A DNA stretch of 64,000 nt, from positions 1 to 64,000 of the forward strand of contig DASXUK010000020.1 in NCBI GenBank assembly GCA_036504875.1. The letters run 5' to 3'. Positions 51,616-60,642 of this stretch are shown piece by piece. The notes under the pieces are model-generated. The model was given only the letters and a program-made list of their open reading frames with translations, ran no database searches and was not told where the DNA came from. The number at the start of each line of letters is the position of its first letter. Position 1 is the first letter of the stretch. A program made the translations under genes and the position numbers. Origin of the DNA: JACPFJ01 sp036504875. GTDB lineage: Bacteria; Desulfobacterota; Desulfuromonadia; Geobacterales; Pseudopelobacteraceae.

Positions 51616-52341
51616 ATGCGCGCCGAAAAGCTGCAGGCATTTGTCCTATCACACTTGGATTATGGTGACAGTGACCGGATTGTAACGCTGTTCACACTGG
51701 AACAAGGGCGCATCAAAGCCTTTGCCCGGGGGGCCCGCAAAAGCCGCAAACGATTTGGCGCCGCTCTGGAGCCATTTGCCCGCATAGAGGCACAGATCAG
51801 CGCCAAAGAGGGATTAGCCGGGCTCCAGCAGGCCGATATCCACAGCATCTATCCCAGGATCCGCACCGATCTCGCAAAAATAGCTCACGCCCTTTATGCC
51901 TGCGAACTGGTTGATGTTCTAACCCCTGAGGGTCATGCCTTGCCGCGGCTATATCGGCTTTTTGCTGTCTATCTGGAACACCTGGAAGCAGAACTAGCCC
52001 TTGAAAACGACCGCCGGTTCTTTGAGATGAATGTGCTTAACATCCTGGGCTACCGCCCATCCTTGTTGACTTGCTCCCGCTGTAACGAGCCTTTTGGTGA
52101 AGCTGGAGCCCTGCTGCAAAAAGGGGGCGAGCCTACCTGTAGTGGTTGCGCTGCTGGCGGCCGCCTGCTCGGTTCCGACACCTTGAAGGCCTTGACCGCC
52201 TGCTTGAAAACAGGAAGGTTCGGGGTGGTCCATTTTACCGGGGAGACATTAAGCCAGGCCGGTTATTTACTGGATGAAGCAGTGGCAGCTCATGCCGGCA
52301 GGCATATCAAGAGCGTTGACTTCCTGAAATTGGCCGAGTAA
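51616..52341 (+). CDS. recO: DNA repair protein RecO
   Basis: 241 residues. The N-terminal OB fold opens with EKLQAFVLSHLDYGDSDRIVTLFTLEQGRIKAFARGARKSRKRFG, and a zinc-binding set CSRCNEPF ... CSGC is near residues 153-180. It loads RecA at gaps in the RecFOR pathway. It forms an operon with polA. Confidence 0.93.
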   Translation: MRAEKLQAFVLSHLDYGDSDRIVTLFTLEQGRIKAFARGARKSRKRFGAALEPFARIEAQISAKEGLAGLQQADIHSIYPRIRTDLAKIAHALYACELVDVLTPEGHALPRLYRLFAVYLEHLEAELALENDRRFFEMNVLNILGYRPSLLTCSRCNEPFGEAGALLQKGGEPTCSGCAAGGRLLGSDTLKALTACLKTGRFGVVHFTGETLSQAGYLLDEAVAAHAGRHIKSVDFLKLAE

Positions 52342-52428
52342 TACATTTATTAATTAATTTTAGATTTATCCGGCTGAAGATAGGTGCTATGTTTGTTTTG
52401 TTCGTGAAAAGAGGAAAGGGCTGTGACG

Positions 52429-53532
52429 ATGAAATACAATAAGGGATTCATAGCCTTTTTCATACTCAGCGTCTTCTGTTACAGCAATCCGGCCAATGCT
52501 ACGGACAACTTCGAAATCAACCTGCAGGAACTGCATCCGACCAAACCAACAGCAACAAAGCCTCCCGCCACACCAGCAGGTTCCATCAAATTCGATATCA
52601 ACCTGAAGGAACTGCATTCAGCCAAACCAAACGCAACAAAGCCCGCCACACCAGCCAGACCCATCAAACTACAAACATCTCAGAATTCCGAAGCCGGCCC
52701 TAAGCAAGGCGAGAGTATCTACACCGTCCGTCCCGGTGATCATCTTTTTCTGATCCTGATGCGGCGTTACCGCCTTACCAATGATGCCGCTGAAAATCTG
52801 ATACCAGAGGTAATGCGGCTGAATCATATCAGCAGCCCACACGGCCTGACCATCGGACAACGTCTGAATATCCCGCTTCCGCCGCCGGAAAACACCTATA
52901 AAAAAACTGAGTTTCTGGTAAAAAAAAGCAGCCGAAAAGGTTCCTCAGCTTCAATTAACAGGCAGCCTGAACCTGAAGGTAAGGAGAAAACTGAAATCTC
53001 GGAGGCCAAAGAAGCCGAAGTGAAATCCACAGAGACTTTGCCCGAACCGGCGATCGTAGTGCAAACTCCGCGCACCATAACCATTTCACAGGCGCCGCAA
53101 AAGCGATCGTTATCCAAAGATACCTTGCTGCCGGCAGCGGTAACGATCTCTGCGGCACCTTCCTGTGGGATAGCCCGAGCAATTGCAGATCGACTCGGCT
53201 TGCTGACGCCCGACCTGATCAAGCCTCAGGCGGATCAGGAGATAATATCAGCCGCCAACGCCGGCCTTAAAGTGGTGGTAGCCTGCGGTCTTTCCACTGC
53301 CGAGATTTACACCTACGAGCGCCTGCTGTCACAAAAGGACACAACACTATTGATTTTTAACGGGAATGAGCCCTACTCACGCGTGGTGGAGAAGTTGGCC
53401 AACCGGCTAGGCCTTGATTACGAGCCGGTCAGCCCTGATGCCAATGGGGATCTGCCGCTGAGCTTTATCTTTTCAAAAGTTGGGTCTAGCGAACAAAGGA
53501 TGCGCCTGACGATCGTTCCAGCAATCAAGTAA
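52429..53532 (+). CDS. Secreted LysM-domain protein with N-terminal tandem repeat
   Basis: 367 residues from ATG at 52429; a GTG 6 bp upstream is also possible. Signal peptide ends near ANA. Two copies of a ~27-residue repeat (FEINLQELHPTKP, FDINLKELHSAKP) follow, then a LysM domain (SIYTVRPGDHLFLILMRRY ... HGLTIGQRLNIPLP, residues ~100-155) for glycan binding. The rest is a Lys/Glu-rich linker and a C-terminal alpha/beta domain of ~130 residues that I do not recognise. It is likely periplasmic or envelope associated. Confidence 0.78.
   Translation: MKYNKGFIAFFILSVFCYSNPANATDNFEINLQELHPTKPTATKPPATPAGSIKFDINLKELHSAKPNATKPATPARPIKLQTSQNSEAGPKQGESIYTVRPGDHLFLILMRRYRLTNDAAENLIPEVMRLNHISSPHGLTIGQRLNIPLPPPENTYKKTEFLVKKSSRKGSSASINRQPEPEGKEKTEISEAKEAEVKSTETLPEPAIVVQTPRTITISQAPQKRSLSKDTLLPAAVTISAAPSCGIARAIADRLGLLTPDLIKPQADQEIISAANAGLKVVVACGLSTAEIYTYERLLSQKDTTLLIFNGNEPYSRVVEKLANRLGLDYEPVSPDANGDLPLSFIFSKVGSSEQRMRLTIVPAIK
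52507..52665 (+). repeat. Two-copy tandem repeat of about 80 bp in the LysM gene
   Basis: The units begin ttcgaaatcaacctgcagga and ttcgatatcaacctgaagga and stay alignable for 78-81 bp, with a 3-bp difference that keeps the frame. This indicates a recent internal duplication. Confidence 0.85.
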
Positions 53533-53546
53533 CAAGGCCTCGCCTT

Positions 53547-53828
53547 TTAATCAGCCCTGCTACTGTTTTTTTTCCTGCCTTCCAATAATACCCGCCAATA
53601 ATAACCTGCCACAAAACCGCCCAGCGTTCCTGCGCTTAGAAATACAAACAGTTGCAGGTCCCCTTCGCTGGTGTCTATCAATGGTTTTTTAGCCTCGCGA
53701 CCATGCTCACGGGCTATTTTCTGAACTACTGATTCATCAACCCCTTGCCACTTCTCACCGATACATATCTTTATCGGCAAAAGCAAAACAAACAGCAGAT
53801 AACATATCGCCACCACATGAAGCTTCAT
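53547..53828 (-). CDS. Small membrane protein coupled to cbiM (cobalt-uptake accessory)
   Basis: 93 residues from ATG at 53828, overlapping the cbiM stop (ATGA). A signal or membrane segment (VVAICYLLFVLLLPIKICIG) opens it, and a second hydrophobic stretch (LFVFLSAGTLGGFVAGYYW) lies near the C-terminus. It is a two-helix protein in the place of CbiN but with no clear CbiN motif. It may be the small component that pairs with CbiM. A much longer frame upstream is only the shadow of cbiM. Confidence 0.6.
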   Translation of the reverse strand: MKLHVVAICYLLFVLLLPIKICIGEKWQGVDESVVQKIAREHGREAKKPLIDTSEGDLQLFVFLSAGTLGGFVAGYYWRVLLEGRKKNSSRAD

Positions 53829-54571
53829 CTCTTCTCCTTTCCCTTGGTTGCCAAGGCGGTGCGGATCAGGAGGTCGGGACGTTTCTTGACCAGCAAGGTC
53901 ACCATACCGGCTGTGATGACACCCTCGATGATCCCCAGCGGAAACTGAGTCGGTACAAAGGCCAGGGCTATCTTGACCGCCAAGGGCCAGAAAGGTTCCG
54001 ACCCGCTGATACCGGCGGCCATAATAAGTGCAGTGCCGGCATAAGTGGCCCAGTCCGCCATTACTCCGGCTGCAAAGGCTGCCACTGCCATACCGGCGCC
54101 GCAGGCTCGCAGGGCTCGAAAAGTCAGGTAACCGGAGAAAGAACCCATTACCCCCATGGTAAACAAATTGGCGCCCCAGGTCGATAAACCGCCATGCGAG
54201 AGAAACAGCGCCTGAATCAAGAGCGCGACTGCGGCAGTTACCACCCCCATGGTCGGGCCCAACAGTATCGCCGCCAGTCCGGTGCCGCATGGATGGGAGC
54301 AGGTGCCAGCCAGCGGCACCGGCACAGGCATGCAGGAGATTACAAACACCACTGCCGCAACCATCCCGGTCAGTGGTTTGATAGAGAGGTCGCTGGAGGT
54401 GCGGCGGGTCATCGTCCGTAATCCCAGCGCCAGAAAAGGGGCCGAGGCGGCAAACCAGAAGATTGCCCACGAAAACGGCAGGATGCCTTCTGAGATATGC
54501 ATGGCAAACGAGTTATTTGGCAGGAGGACTGCAGGTAAAACTGTCAGTAGTGCGTAGATACGGCGTTTCAT
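53825..54571 (-). CDS. cbiM: Cobalt transport protein CbiM
   Basis: 248 residues. After a signal-like start, the CbiM hallmark MHISEGILPFSWAIFW supplies the N-terminal metal-binding Met-His. Six to seven membrane segments follow, with the conserved GTCSHPCGTGLAAILLGPTMGVV block. It is the substrate-specific component of an ECF-type Co2+ uptake system. The energising CbiQ and CbiO genes are not adjacent. It overlaps the cbiA stop by 4 bp. Confidence 0.92.
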   Translation of the reverse strand: MKRRIYALLTVLPAVLLPNNSFAMHISEGILPFSWAIFWFAASAPFLALGLRTMTRRTSSDLSIKPLTGMVAAVVFVISCMPVPVPLAGTCSHPCGTGLAAILLGPTMGVVTAAVALLIQALFLSHGGLSTWGANLFTMGVMGSFSGYLTFRALRACGAGMAVAAFAAGVMADWATYAGTALIMAAGISGSEPFWPLAVKIALAFVPTQFPLGIIEGVITAGMVTLLVKKRPDLLIRTALATKGKEKR

Positions 54572-55962
54572 ATTCCCTCACCAGCTTTATACTTTCGACA
54601 ACTCTCTACAAAGGCTGACGCAAATCGGGGAGCGCTGCCAAAATGCAGGTGAATGTAAGAAGCCAGGCATTTGTGGAGCCGGTAACCTTCCAGTCCCAAC
54701 TTTTCTCCCGGCCGGGTCACCCTGTAGCAACGTTTGACTTGTAACGGCATCATCCCGATCTCGGAGTAATGGAATTCGTGGCCGCGAAGGGTCATGCCGG
54801 CCACTCCCGAGATAGAATCGGTCAAAAACTGTACCTGGCGGTAGCCAAGTGCCTTGCGGCGCGGCAGCATGCGAGCCCGAACCGGAAAAACACCGGCAAA
54901 ATTCATAGCTGGTTCACTGTCAGCAGTTTCCATCCCTTGCGTAAGATAGATCATGCCGCCGCACTCTGCATAGCAGGGCATATCCTTAGTCACGGCCTCT
55001 AGAATTGCCGTACGCAGGCCAAGATTGGCCGTAAGCCGTTCGGCGTGTAGTTCAGGGTAACCTCCGGGAAGGTAAATCCCGCTAATCCCGGCCGGCAAAT
55101 CAAGATCGTCAAGAGGCGAAAAGAAGATCAGATCAGCCCCGGCCTCTTTTAATAGCCTGAGGTTGTCCTCATAGATAAAACAGAAGGCGGCATCCCGGGC
55201 TACCGCGATAAGTACCGGCTCGGCAACTCCCGGTCGGGAAGTTGGTGATGAACCGCTGGAGATTTCTTTGCTTTCGATGCGGAGTCCCGCCAGTCCTTCC
55301 AGATCAAGGTACTGCTCAGCCAGCTCGGACAGATGATTCAGATATTCCGCCGGAAGCGGGTTGTCCTCGGCAGTGACCAGACCGAGATGGCGCGATGGAA
55401 TCAAGAGTTCCTCTTCCCGGGGGATAAAGCCAAACATCCCCACCTGCGGCAATGCATCAGCCAGTGCCTGCCGCAAAAGTTCGGCATGCTTCTCACTGCC
55501 GACGTTGTTAAAGATCACCCCTGCCAATCTAATCCGTGGGTCATATTCAGCAAATCCCTTGACCAGCGCCACTGCGCTAGCCGCCATGCCACGGACATTG
55601 ACCACCAGCACTACCGGGGCCGCGGTTATGGCAGCCACCTGGGCACTGCTACCCTCTTTGGAAGAAGAGCCGAGACCGTCAAACAACCCCATCGCCCCTT
55701 CGATAATCGCCACATCCGCACCGATTGTATGTCGCATAAAAGTATCGGCCACAAAACTTTCCGGGCACATCCAGCCATCCAGGTTGATTGAGGGGCGACC
55801 GGTGACCAGGCGGTGATAACCGGGATCAATGAAGTCGGGGCCGCATTTGAAGGGCGCCACCTTGAGACCGCGCCGGTTTAGCGCCGACATGATCGCCAGC
55901 GCCACGGTAGTCTTGCCACTACCGCTTTGGGGAGCAGCTATCAGAAAACCTTTAGTACTCAT
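54568..55962 (-). CDS. cbiA: Cobyrinic acid a,c-diamide synthase
   Basis: 464 residues. The N-terminal dethiobiotin-synthetase-like domain has the P-loop APQSGSGKTTVALAIM and DFIDPGYH; the C-terminal class I glutaminase domain has GIYLPGGYPELHAE, the catalytic Cys in MPCYAECGGMIYL, and a late His in GHEFHYSEIG. It amidates cobyrinate at a and c with glutamine and ATP. It forms an operon with cbiM. No B12 riboswitch is visible upstream, unlike the operon at 9.6 kb. Confidence 0.93.
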   Translation of the reverse strand: MSTKGFLIAAPQSGSGKTTVALAIMSALNRRGLKVAPFKCGPDFIDPGYHRLVTGRPSINLDGWMCPESFVADTFMRHTIGADVAIIEGAMGLFDGLGSSSKEGSSAQVAAITAAPVVLVVNVRGMAASAVALVKGFAEYDPRIRLAGVIFNNVGSEKHAELLRQALADALPQVGMFGFIPREEELLIPSRHLGLVTAEDNPLPAEYLNHLSELAEQYLDLEGLAGLRIESKEISSGSSPTSRPGVAEPVLIAVARDAAFCFIYEDNLRLLKEAGADLIFFSPLDDLDLPAGISGIYLPGGYPELHAERLTANLGLRTAILEAVTKDMPCYAECGGMIYLTQGMETADSEPAMNFAGVFPVRARMLPRRKALGYRQVQFLTDSISGVAGMTLRGHEFHYSEIGMMPLQVKRCYRVTRPGEKLGLEGYRLHKCLASYIHLHFGSAPRFASAFVESCRKYKAGEGI

Positions 55963-56063
55963 TGAAATTGATCTCCGTAGGCATAAAAGCTGAGAGGTAT
56001 AAGCGTAAAAGCAGATGCTTTTCTGAGAAATGCGCCAGTCCGAGGTGGCGGCAGTGGCTTTCG

Positions 56064-56951
56064 CTAATGTAACGCCCGCCTGGCTCCGCCGTATTGAAAG
56101 AAGGCAATCAGGTTAAACTCGTCCTTGTCATAGCCCTTGGGGAAACTGCCGATCGGGCCGATCGAGCGCAGGGTCCGGATCACTTCGTCATCAAGTATCC
56201 GGCTGCCGGAACTTTCCAGCTGCTGAATTTTAACAATCTCGCCGTTGCGATTGAAGGTGATTTTTATGGGGGTGATGCCCTCAATGCCGTTACGGGCGGC
56301 TTCCGCTGGATAGCGCCAGACCCCGTAGACAGAATTTTCAAATCTGCGCAGAAAGGAGCCGAACTGAATATCGTCGGTGTTAAGGAAGCGCGTATCCCCT
56401 TCGGCAATATTACTTTCAAATTTACGGCGATAGTTTTCCTCCAGCTTGGCCATTTTATCAGAGCCGGGAAAGAGCTGCGGAGGGGACTGCTGTCGATTTG
56501 CCGACTGTTTCGGTTTCAACAGGCTGGCCGCCGATGAACCCGGCGCAACCTGGTTTTCACGACGCTCGGCCTGTCTCGGCAAAGCCGGCTGGCTCGCCGG
56601 AGCTTCTCGTGGAGGTGCAGCCCCGGCCGCCTCACGTTGCGGCACACGCTGCTGTGGCCTGACCGGTGGCGCAGAAGGGACCGCTACCGGCCTCTCGCGA
56701 AAATCACTTCCACGCGGCGCGGCCTCTCTCTCCACTCGCCTGCGCTGATCCGAAACTCTGGGAGCTGGTTTTGTTCGAGGCTTTTCCTGGGCCTTAAATT
56801 CCGGTATTTGCTGCAGGTCCACGAATACCGGTTCCTTGGCAGGCGGCTGTTGCTCCGGCAGGTAATACAAAAACGCCGCTGCTGCCATGTGGAGCAACAG
56901 GGATATAACCAGCAGGAAGAGAAAGGATTTTTCTATATATTTGTTAGACAT
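56064..56951 (-). CDS. TonB-like energy-transducing protein
   Basis: 295 residues from ATG at 56951. A single N-terminal membrane helix (FLFLLVISLLLHMAAAAFLYYLP) leads to a Pro/Arg/Ala-rich spacer (residues ~45-175), then a TonB C-terminal domain with VYGVWRYPAEAARNGIEGITPIKITFNRNGEIVKI and LDDEVIRTLRSIGPIGSFP. It links the proton motive force to outer-membrane receptors. No ExbB/ExbD or receptor is adjacent. The ribosome site is weak. Confidence 0.85.
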   Translation of the reverse strand: MSNKYIEKSFLFLLVISLLLHMAAAAFLYYLPEQQPPAKEPVFVDLQQIPEFKAQEKPRTKPAPRVSDQRRRVEREAAPRGSDFRERPVAVPSAPPVRPQQRVPQREAAGAAPPREAPASQPALPRQAERRENQVAPGSSAASLLKPKQSANRQQSPPQLFPGSDKMAKLEENYRRKFESNIAEGDTRFLNTDDIQFGSFLRRFENSVYGVWRYPAEAARNGIEGITPIKITFNRNGEIVKIQQLESSGSRILDDEVIRTLRSIGPIGSFPKGYDKDEFNLIAFFQYGGARRALH

Positions 56952-57029
56952 GATCTGTATGAACAGCCGGGGCTGACAATTGCCCAATCCCGGCTTTGTC
57001 CCCACCTGGTCTTTCTGCTTTATATTAGG

Positions 57030-57869
57030 CTATACTCGAACAGCCTCAAACTCCTGATCGTATTCACGCACATAATCGATTGACTTATCGGTTTCCTTGC
57101 GCAGAAACGCCAGGATCTCCCGCAGGCTTTCAAGGATGATTCGCTCTTCGCGAGGGAATTCAGACGGGTCCAGTTCCAGAGTCACCGTGTCCTGATAATC
57201 GGTATTGCGCAGGTGGTTCAGGAAGCGGGTTAACGGCAGGATGCCATGTCCCGGCAGTAGATGTTCCCGCCCATGCCCATAATCAGAAAAATGGATATTT
57301 CTGATGCGGCCGGTTTCATAAAAAAGATAAAAATCATTAATGAAATTGGCCTTGCCCGACCCCATATGAGTGCAATCAAAGGTCATGTTAAGATTGTGCT
57401 CCTTGATAAAGTCTATCATATGGTTGGTGTTGGAAAGAATGTGCGGATTGATCTTCATCTTTCCCACCCAGGGCATGTTTTCAATAGTGATTTTGACCTG
57501 GCCGTCGAGCCCGACCTCTTTCTGGAAATCATTGATGCTGTAGAGCCAGCGCAAGAACCCTATCTCCAGACCCATCCATGAAGGGGGGTGAAAATTGACC
57601 AACGGTATGCCGCACTCTGCTGCCAGTGCAGCGCAACGTTTCAGTGAATCCGCCAGACAACCCCAGCCATCCAGGGGCATGAAAGGGGCGTGCAGGGAGT
57701 GAATCGGGGTGATCTGCTGGAGAGAAGAAATCAGCTTGACCGGATTTACTTTCTGGAATTCCTGGTTGATGATCAGTTCAACACCGTCAAAACCGGCCTC
57801 GACAGACAGTTCGAACACCTTTGGCAAAGGCAATATAAAGAGCGTCCCGGTCGACATGGTAATCAGCAT
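57030..57869 (-). CDS. Sugar phosphate isomerase/epimerase-like TIM-barrel protein
   Basis: 279 residues from ATG at 57869, after GGAGGAG and overlapping the upstream stop. AP endonuclease 2/xylose-isomerase fold: FELSVEAGFDGVELIIN, PIHSLHAPFMPLDGW, GIPLVNFHPPSWM, ITIENMPW, MTFDCTHMG, IHFSDYGHGREHLLPGHGILP and VTLELDP supply the expected metal ligands (Glu, Asp, His, Glu). The substrate is unknown. It is translationally coupled to the DUF294-like gene. Confidence 0.82.
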   Translation of the reverse strand: MLITMSTGTLFILPLPKVFELSVEAGFDGVELIINQEFQKVNPVKLISSLQQITPIHSLHAPFMPLDGWGCLADSLKRCAALAAECGIPLVNFHPPSWMGLEIGFLRWLYSINDFQKEVGLDGQVKITIENMPWVGKMKINPHILSNTNHMIDFIKEHNLNMTFDCTHMGSGKANFINDFYLFYETGRIRNIHFSDYGHGREHLLPGHGILPLTRFLNHLRNTDYQDTVTLELDPSEFPREERIILESLREILAFLRKETDKSIDYVREYDQEFEAVRV

Positions 57870-59110
57870 GCCGACTGCTCCTCCCAATTGCTGAAAGTGA
57901 TGAATACCTGTCGTTGCAAGGCAGCTATTGTTTCAAGAGCCTCTCTGAGCTGTTCGGTATCTGACACGGACAATTTCTCCGGATCCAGGAACAACGATTC
58001 CCTTCGGCTGGTGTCAGGAAAAAATTCCAGCTCTCGCAAAAGCCGCAGTTCTTGGAGGGCATGCCAGGCCTGAAGTACATATTCGCCGGTTTTGACATTT
58101 AATTCCTGTCGCGAGACCAGTCCACGGATACGATCAGGTGTCGTGACGGCAGCACCTTCATCAAGCAGGTACAAGGCCGTAATCGATGCGGTAAGTGGCA
58201 ATAGAGCATGGTCTAACAAGGCAAACAAACCCCGGTAAGGACCCACCTTCTCCAGCCGTAATCCTCCCATCAAACCGATCCCGTTTGACAATCCATGCAG
58301 GCGATTAACCAAAAAGGAAAGGGTTTCACAGTTTTTTTTCAGAAAAGGGCTGGTAACTGCACCAAATTCCTCCTTCAGCCGCTGGTCAGCAAACAGAATG
58401 GTCTGATCAGCCAGCCGAAGCAGATTGATCAATTCGCTTTCCACGCCATGCTCCAAGCTTTTGCTCAACCGTTTTTGCCATTGTAGAGGAGTGCCACACC
58501 AGTCAGGGTTTCGAGGGGTGATCACCTCATGGATCAGCAGGCCGACCGACTCAAACCCCTCGTGCAACAGGCGGCCCATCAGCCTTAAAGGTTCTAGCAA
58601 GGTCGGCTCGGTTTCGTCATGCATCAGCAACAGCTGCAGCCGGCAAAAAGGGGAAAACTCCAAGCGTCCGGTGGGCCCCAGCGCCACCACTGCCAGCGGC
58701 GGTAACCGTTCGGCCATTACCCCCAGCTTTCCCTTGGCCAGAGCCACAACCGATCCGGTCACAGCCTTTATGAAAGCCTGGCTGATCAGGAAAAATGCCG
58801 AAGCTGAACTATTCCTGCCAAAAACAGAATAAGCCAGGGTAAAAAAATCTTTCGTCAGAACCCTCAGGCGATCGGCTTCAGAGATGGCCGCAGCTTGATC
58901 CACCATCTGCCGCATACGTACCCACTGTTCATCATAATAATCAGCCAGCTGTTCCAGTTCCTGTCCGACTTCATCAAAGAGCGCTAGCGACTGATCCGAG
59001 CTCAGGTTGGCGGTTTGCTTACAAAGCGCTTGGTGGAAGGCGGTTCCAAATTCCTCTGCCACCCGCCAATTCTCGATCCCGTTTATCTTAGATAACAAGA
59101 AGATCGACAT
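57863..59110 (-). CDS. DUF294-like nucleotidyltransferase-family protein with degenerate active site
   Basis: 415 residues. The central region reads AVVALGPTGRLEFSPFCRLQLLLMHDE, the position where DUF294/GlnD-type nucleotidyltransferases have G-S-x-G-R-x-E followed by T-D-Q-D-N. Here the Asp pair is lost (FCRLQLLL). The C-terminal part (NLLRLADQTILFADQRL, LEKVGPYRGLFALLDHALLPL) matches DUF294_C. It is directly downstream of a sodium/solute symporter, a usual pairing in Geobacter, where DUF294 proteins probably act as regulators. A non-catalytic regulatory role is likely. Confidence 0.75.
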   Translation of the reverse strand: MSIFLLSKINGIENWRVAEEFGTAFHQALCKQTANLSSDQSLALFDEVGQELEQLADYYDEQWVRMRQMVDQAAAISEADRLRVLTKDFFTLAYSVFGRNSSASAFFLISQAFIKAVTGSVVALAKGKLGVMAERLPPLAVVALGPTGRLEFSPFCRLQLLLMHDETEPTLLEPLRLMGRLLHEGFESVGLLIHEVITPRNPDWCGTPLQWQKRLSKSLEHGVESELINLLRLADQTILFADQRLKEEFGAVTSPFLKKNCETLSFLVNRLHGLSNGIGLMGGLRLEKVGPYRGLFALLDHALLPLTASITALYLLDEGAAVTTPDRIRGLVSRQELNVKTGEYVLQAWHALQELRLLRELEFFPDTSRRESLFLDPEKLSVSDTEQLREALETIAALQRQVFITFSNWEEQSAC

Positions 59111-60642
59111 TAATCCTCCGGGCAGTCATGCACGTTACGACTTAAAAAAGAACGGATCTCTACCGACGGTGGAGCAGTCAACAACGAAACCGTGATCATG
59201 ATCGCAATGACCAGCGGCGCCCCCAGAAAAGCCGATGAGGTTATCGGAAACAGCAGCGACAAAAGTGGTATTGAATCGCCAAAAACAAACGGGGCAAAGG
59301 TAATAGCCATCCCGGCCAACATGCCAGTTATGACCCCGGCGGCATTGGCCCGGCCCCACCAAATCCCTAAAAGAAAGGCCGGAAAGATGGTATTACCAGC
59401 CAAAGCAAAAGCCATGGCGGCTATTTCGGCAATCATCAACCTGGTGGGTTGCAGGGCCAGCAACATCGCCGCCACTGCCAACAGCAGGAAAAACCCTTTG
59501 GAAGCATAGACCTTGTCAACCTCAGTTGCCTTGGGTTTGATCAGCCGCGGATAAATATCGTAGGAGAAGGAGGCCGATCCGGTCAACATCAGCCCGGCCA
59601 CTGTTGAAAAAGCGGCGCTCATTCCACCAGCCACCAAAAGACCTGTCACCCAGGCAGGCAACCCGCCGTTAAGTGCGGCGGAAAGCACCACGGTATCGGC
59701 CGAAGCCAGATTGGCGGCATCGAACGCGATCCCGTTTTTAGCCTCGAAAAGACGTGCCAGAATCCCGTAAGCAGGAGCCGACCAGTAGATCAGGGCGATA
59801 AAGAACAATCCCCATACCACTCCCCAGCGCGCATCACGAATTCCGGGTACCATGTAAAACCGGGACAGAACGTGTGGCAGACCGGCCGTACCAAACATGA
59901 GAGAGAAACATAGCGCAAACCAGGCCAGAAGTGATTCGCTGGTAAAGGGCTGCGACCAGGCAAAACCAAATTGCTGCTGCAGGTCATTTATAGCGGCACC
60001 GTATCCAAACTGCGGCAGCAGCCAGAAATAACCCAACTTGCGGGTCAAAAGCATGAGCGGCAGGATAAACGTAATAATCAGCACAAAGTACTGCAACTTC
60101 TGATTTCGGGCCGCCCCCAGGGTACCGGAGATGACAACGAAACTGACCACCAGGGAAGCACCTATAAAGACCGCCGGTGTATAAGCGATGCCAAACAGCC
60201 ATGATACCATCAGTGCGATACCGCGGAATTGGGCCACACTGTAAATAACGGCAATTATGACCGATATGAATGCTGCCAGGGTGCGCGCTGCTTGGGAGTC
60301 GTAACGAAAACCTACAAAATCTGGAGCAGTATACTTTCCAAAACGCCTGATCTGACTGGCCATCAACACCAACAGCAGCACATAGCCCCCGGTCCAGCCG
60401 ACCACGTAGGCCATGGCAAAATAGCCTTTCAGATAGAACATCCCGGCTAGTCCCAAGAAGCTGGCCGCGCTCATCCAGTTGCTGGCAATAGCAGCCCCGA
60501 TGCCGACTCGACCGGTATATCCGCCGGCAAAGCCATACTCCGAGGCTTGGCGCTTCCTGGTACGCAAGCCAGAGATGATAAACAGGCTGAACAGGCCGAA
60601 CACGATTGCAAGAGGCAGCAGCTTTACAGTTGACTCACCCAT
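59110..60642 (-). CDS. Sodium/solute symporter, acetate-permease-like
   Basis: 510 residues with about 13 hydrophobic segments. SSF-family features: ASNWMSAASFLGLAGMFYLKGYFAMAYVVGWTGGY, PDFVGFRYDSQAARTLAAFI, FGTAGLPHVLSRFY, and the GGMSAAFSTVAGLMLTGSASFSYDIYPRL block. Paired with a small DUF4212 subunit, it belongs to the VC_2705/ActP-like group, which takes up acetate or related acids. In an acetate-oxidising lineage that is the best guess. It starts at the stop of the DUF4212 gene. Confidence 0.87.
   Translation of the reverse strand: MGESTVKLLPLAIVFGLFSLFIISGLRTRKRQASEYGFAGGYTGRVGIGAAIASNWMSAASFLGLAGMFYLKGYFAMAYVVGWTGGYVLLLVLMASQIRRFGKYTAPDFVGFRYDSQAARTLAAFISVIIAVIYSVAQFRGIALMVSWLFGIAYTPAVFIGASLVVSFVVISGTLGAARNQKLQYFVLIITFILPLMLLTRKLGYFWLLPQFGYGAAINDLQQQFGFAWSQPFTSESLLAWFALCFSLMFGTAGLPHVLSRFYMVPGIRDARWGVVWGLFFIALIYWSAPAYGILARLFEAKNGIAFDAANLASADTVVLSAALNGGLPAWVTGLLVAGGMSAAFSTVAGLMLTGSASFSYDIYPRLIKPKATEVDKVYASKGFFLLLAVAAMLLALQPTRLMIAEIAAMAFALAGNTIFPAFLLGIWWGRANAAGVITGMLAGMAITFAPFVFGDSIPLLSLLFPITSSAFLGAPLVIAIMITVSLLTAPPSVEIRSFLSRNVHDCPED

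Noticed and set aside
53547..54470. 307-codon minus frame across the cbiM region
   Set aside because: Only its last 93 codons, starting at 53828, form a gene. The upstream part is the out-of-frame shadow of cbiM.
55963..56063. Cobalamin riboswitch upstream of cbiA
   Set aside because: No B12 box (AGCCAGGAAACCTGCC-like) occurs in this gap; only a short AAAAGCA/TGCTTTT palindrome is present.
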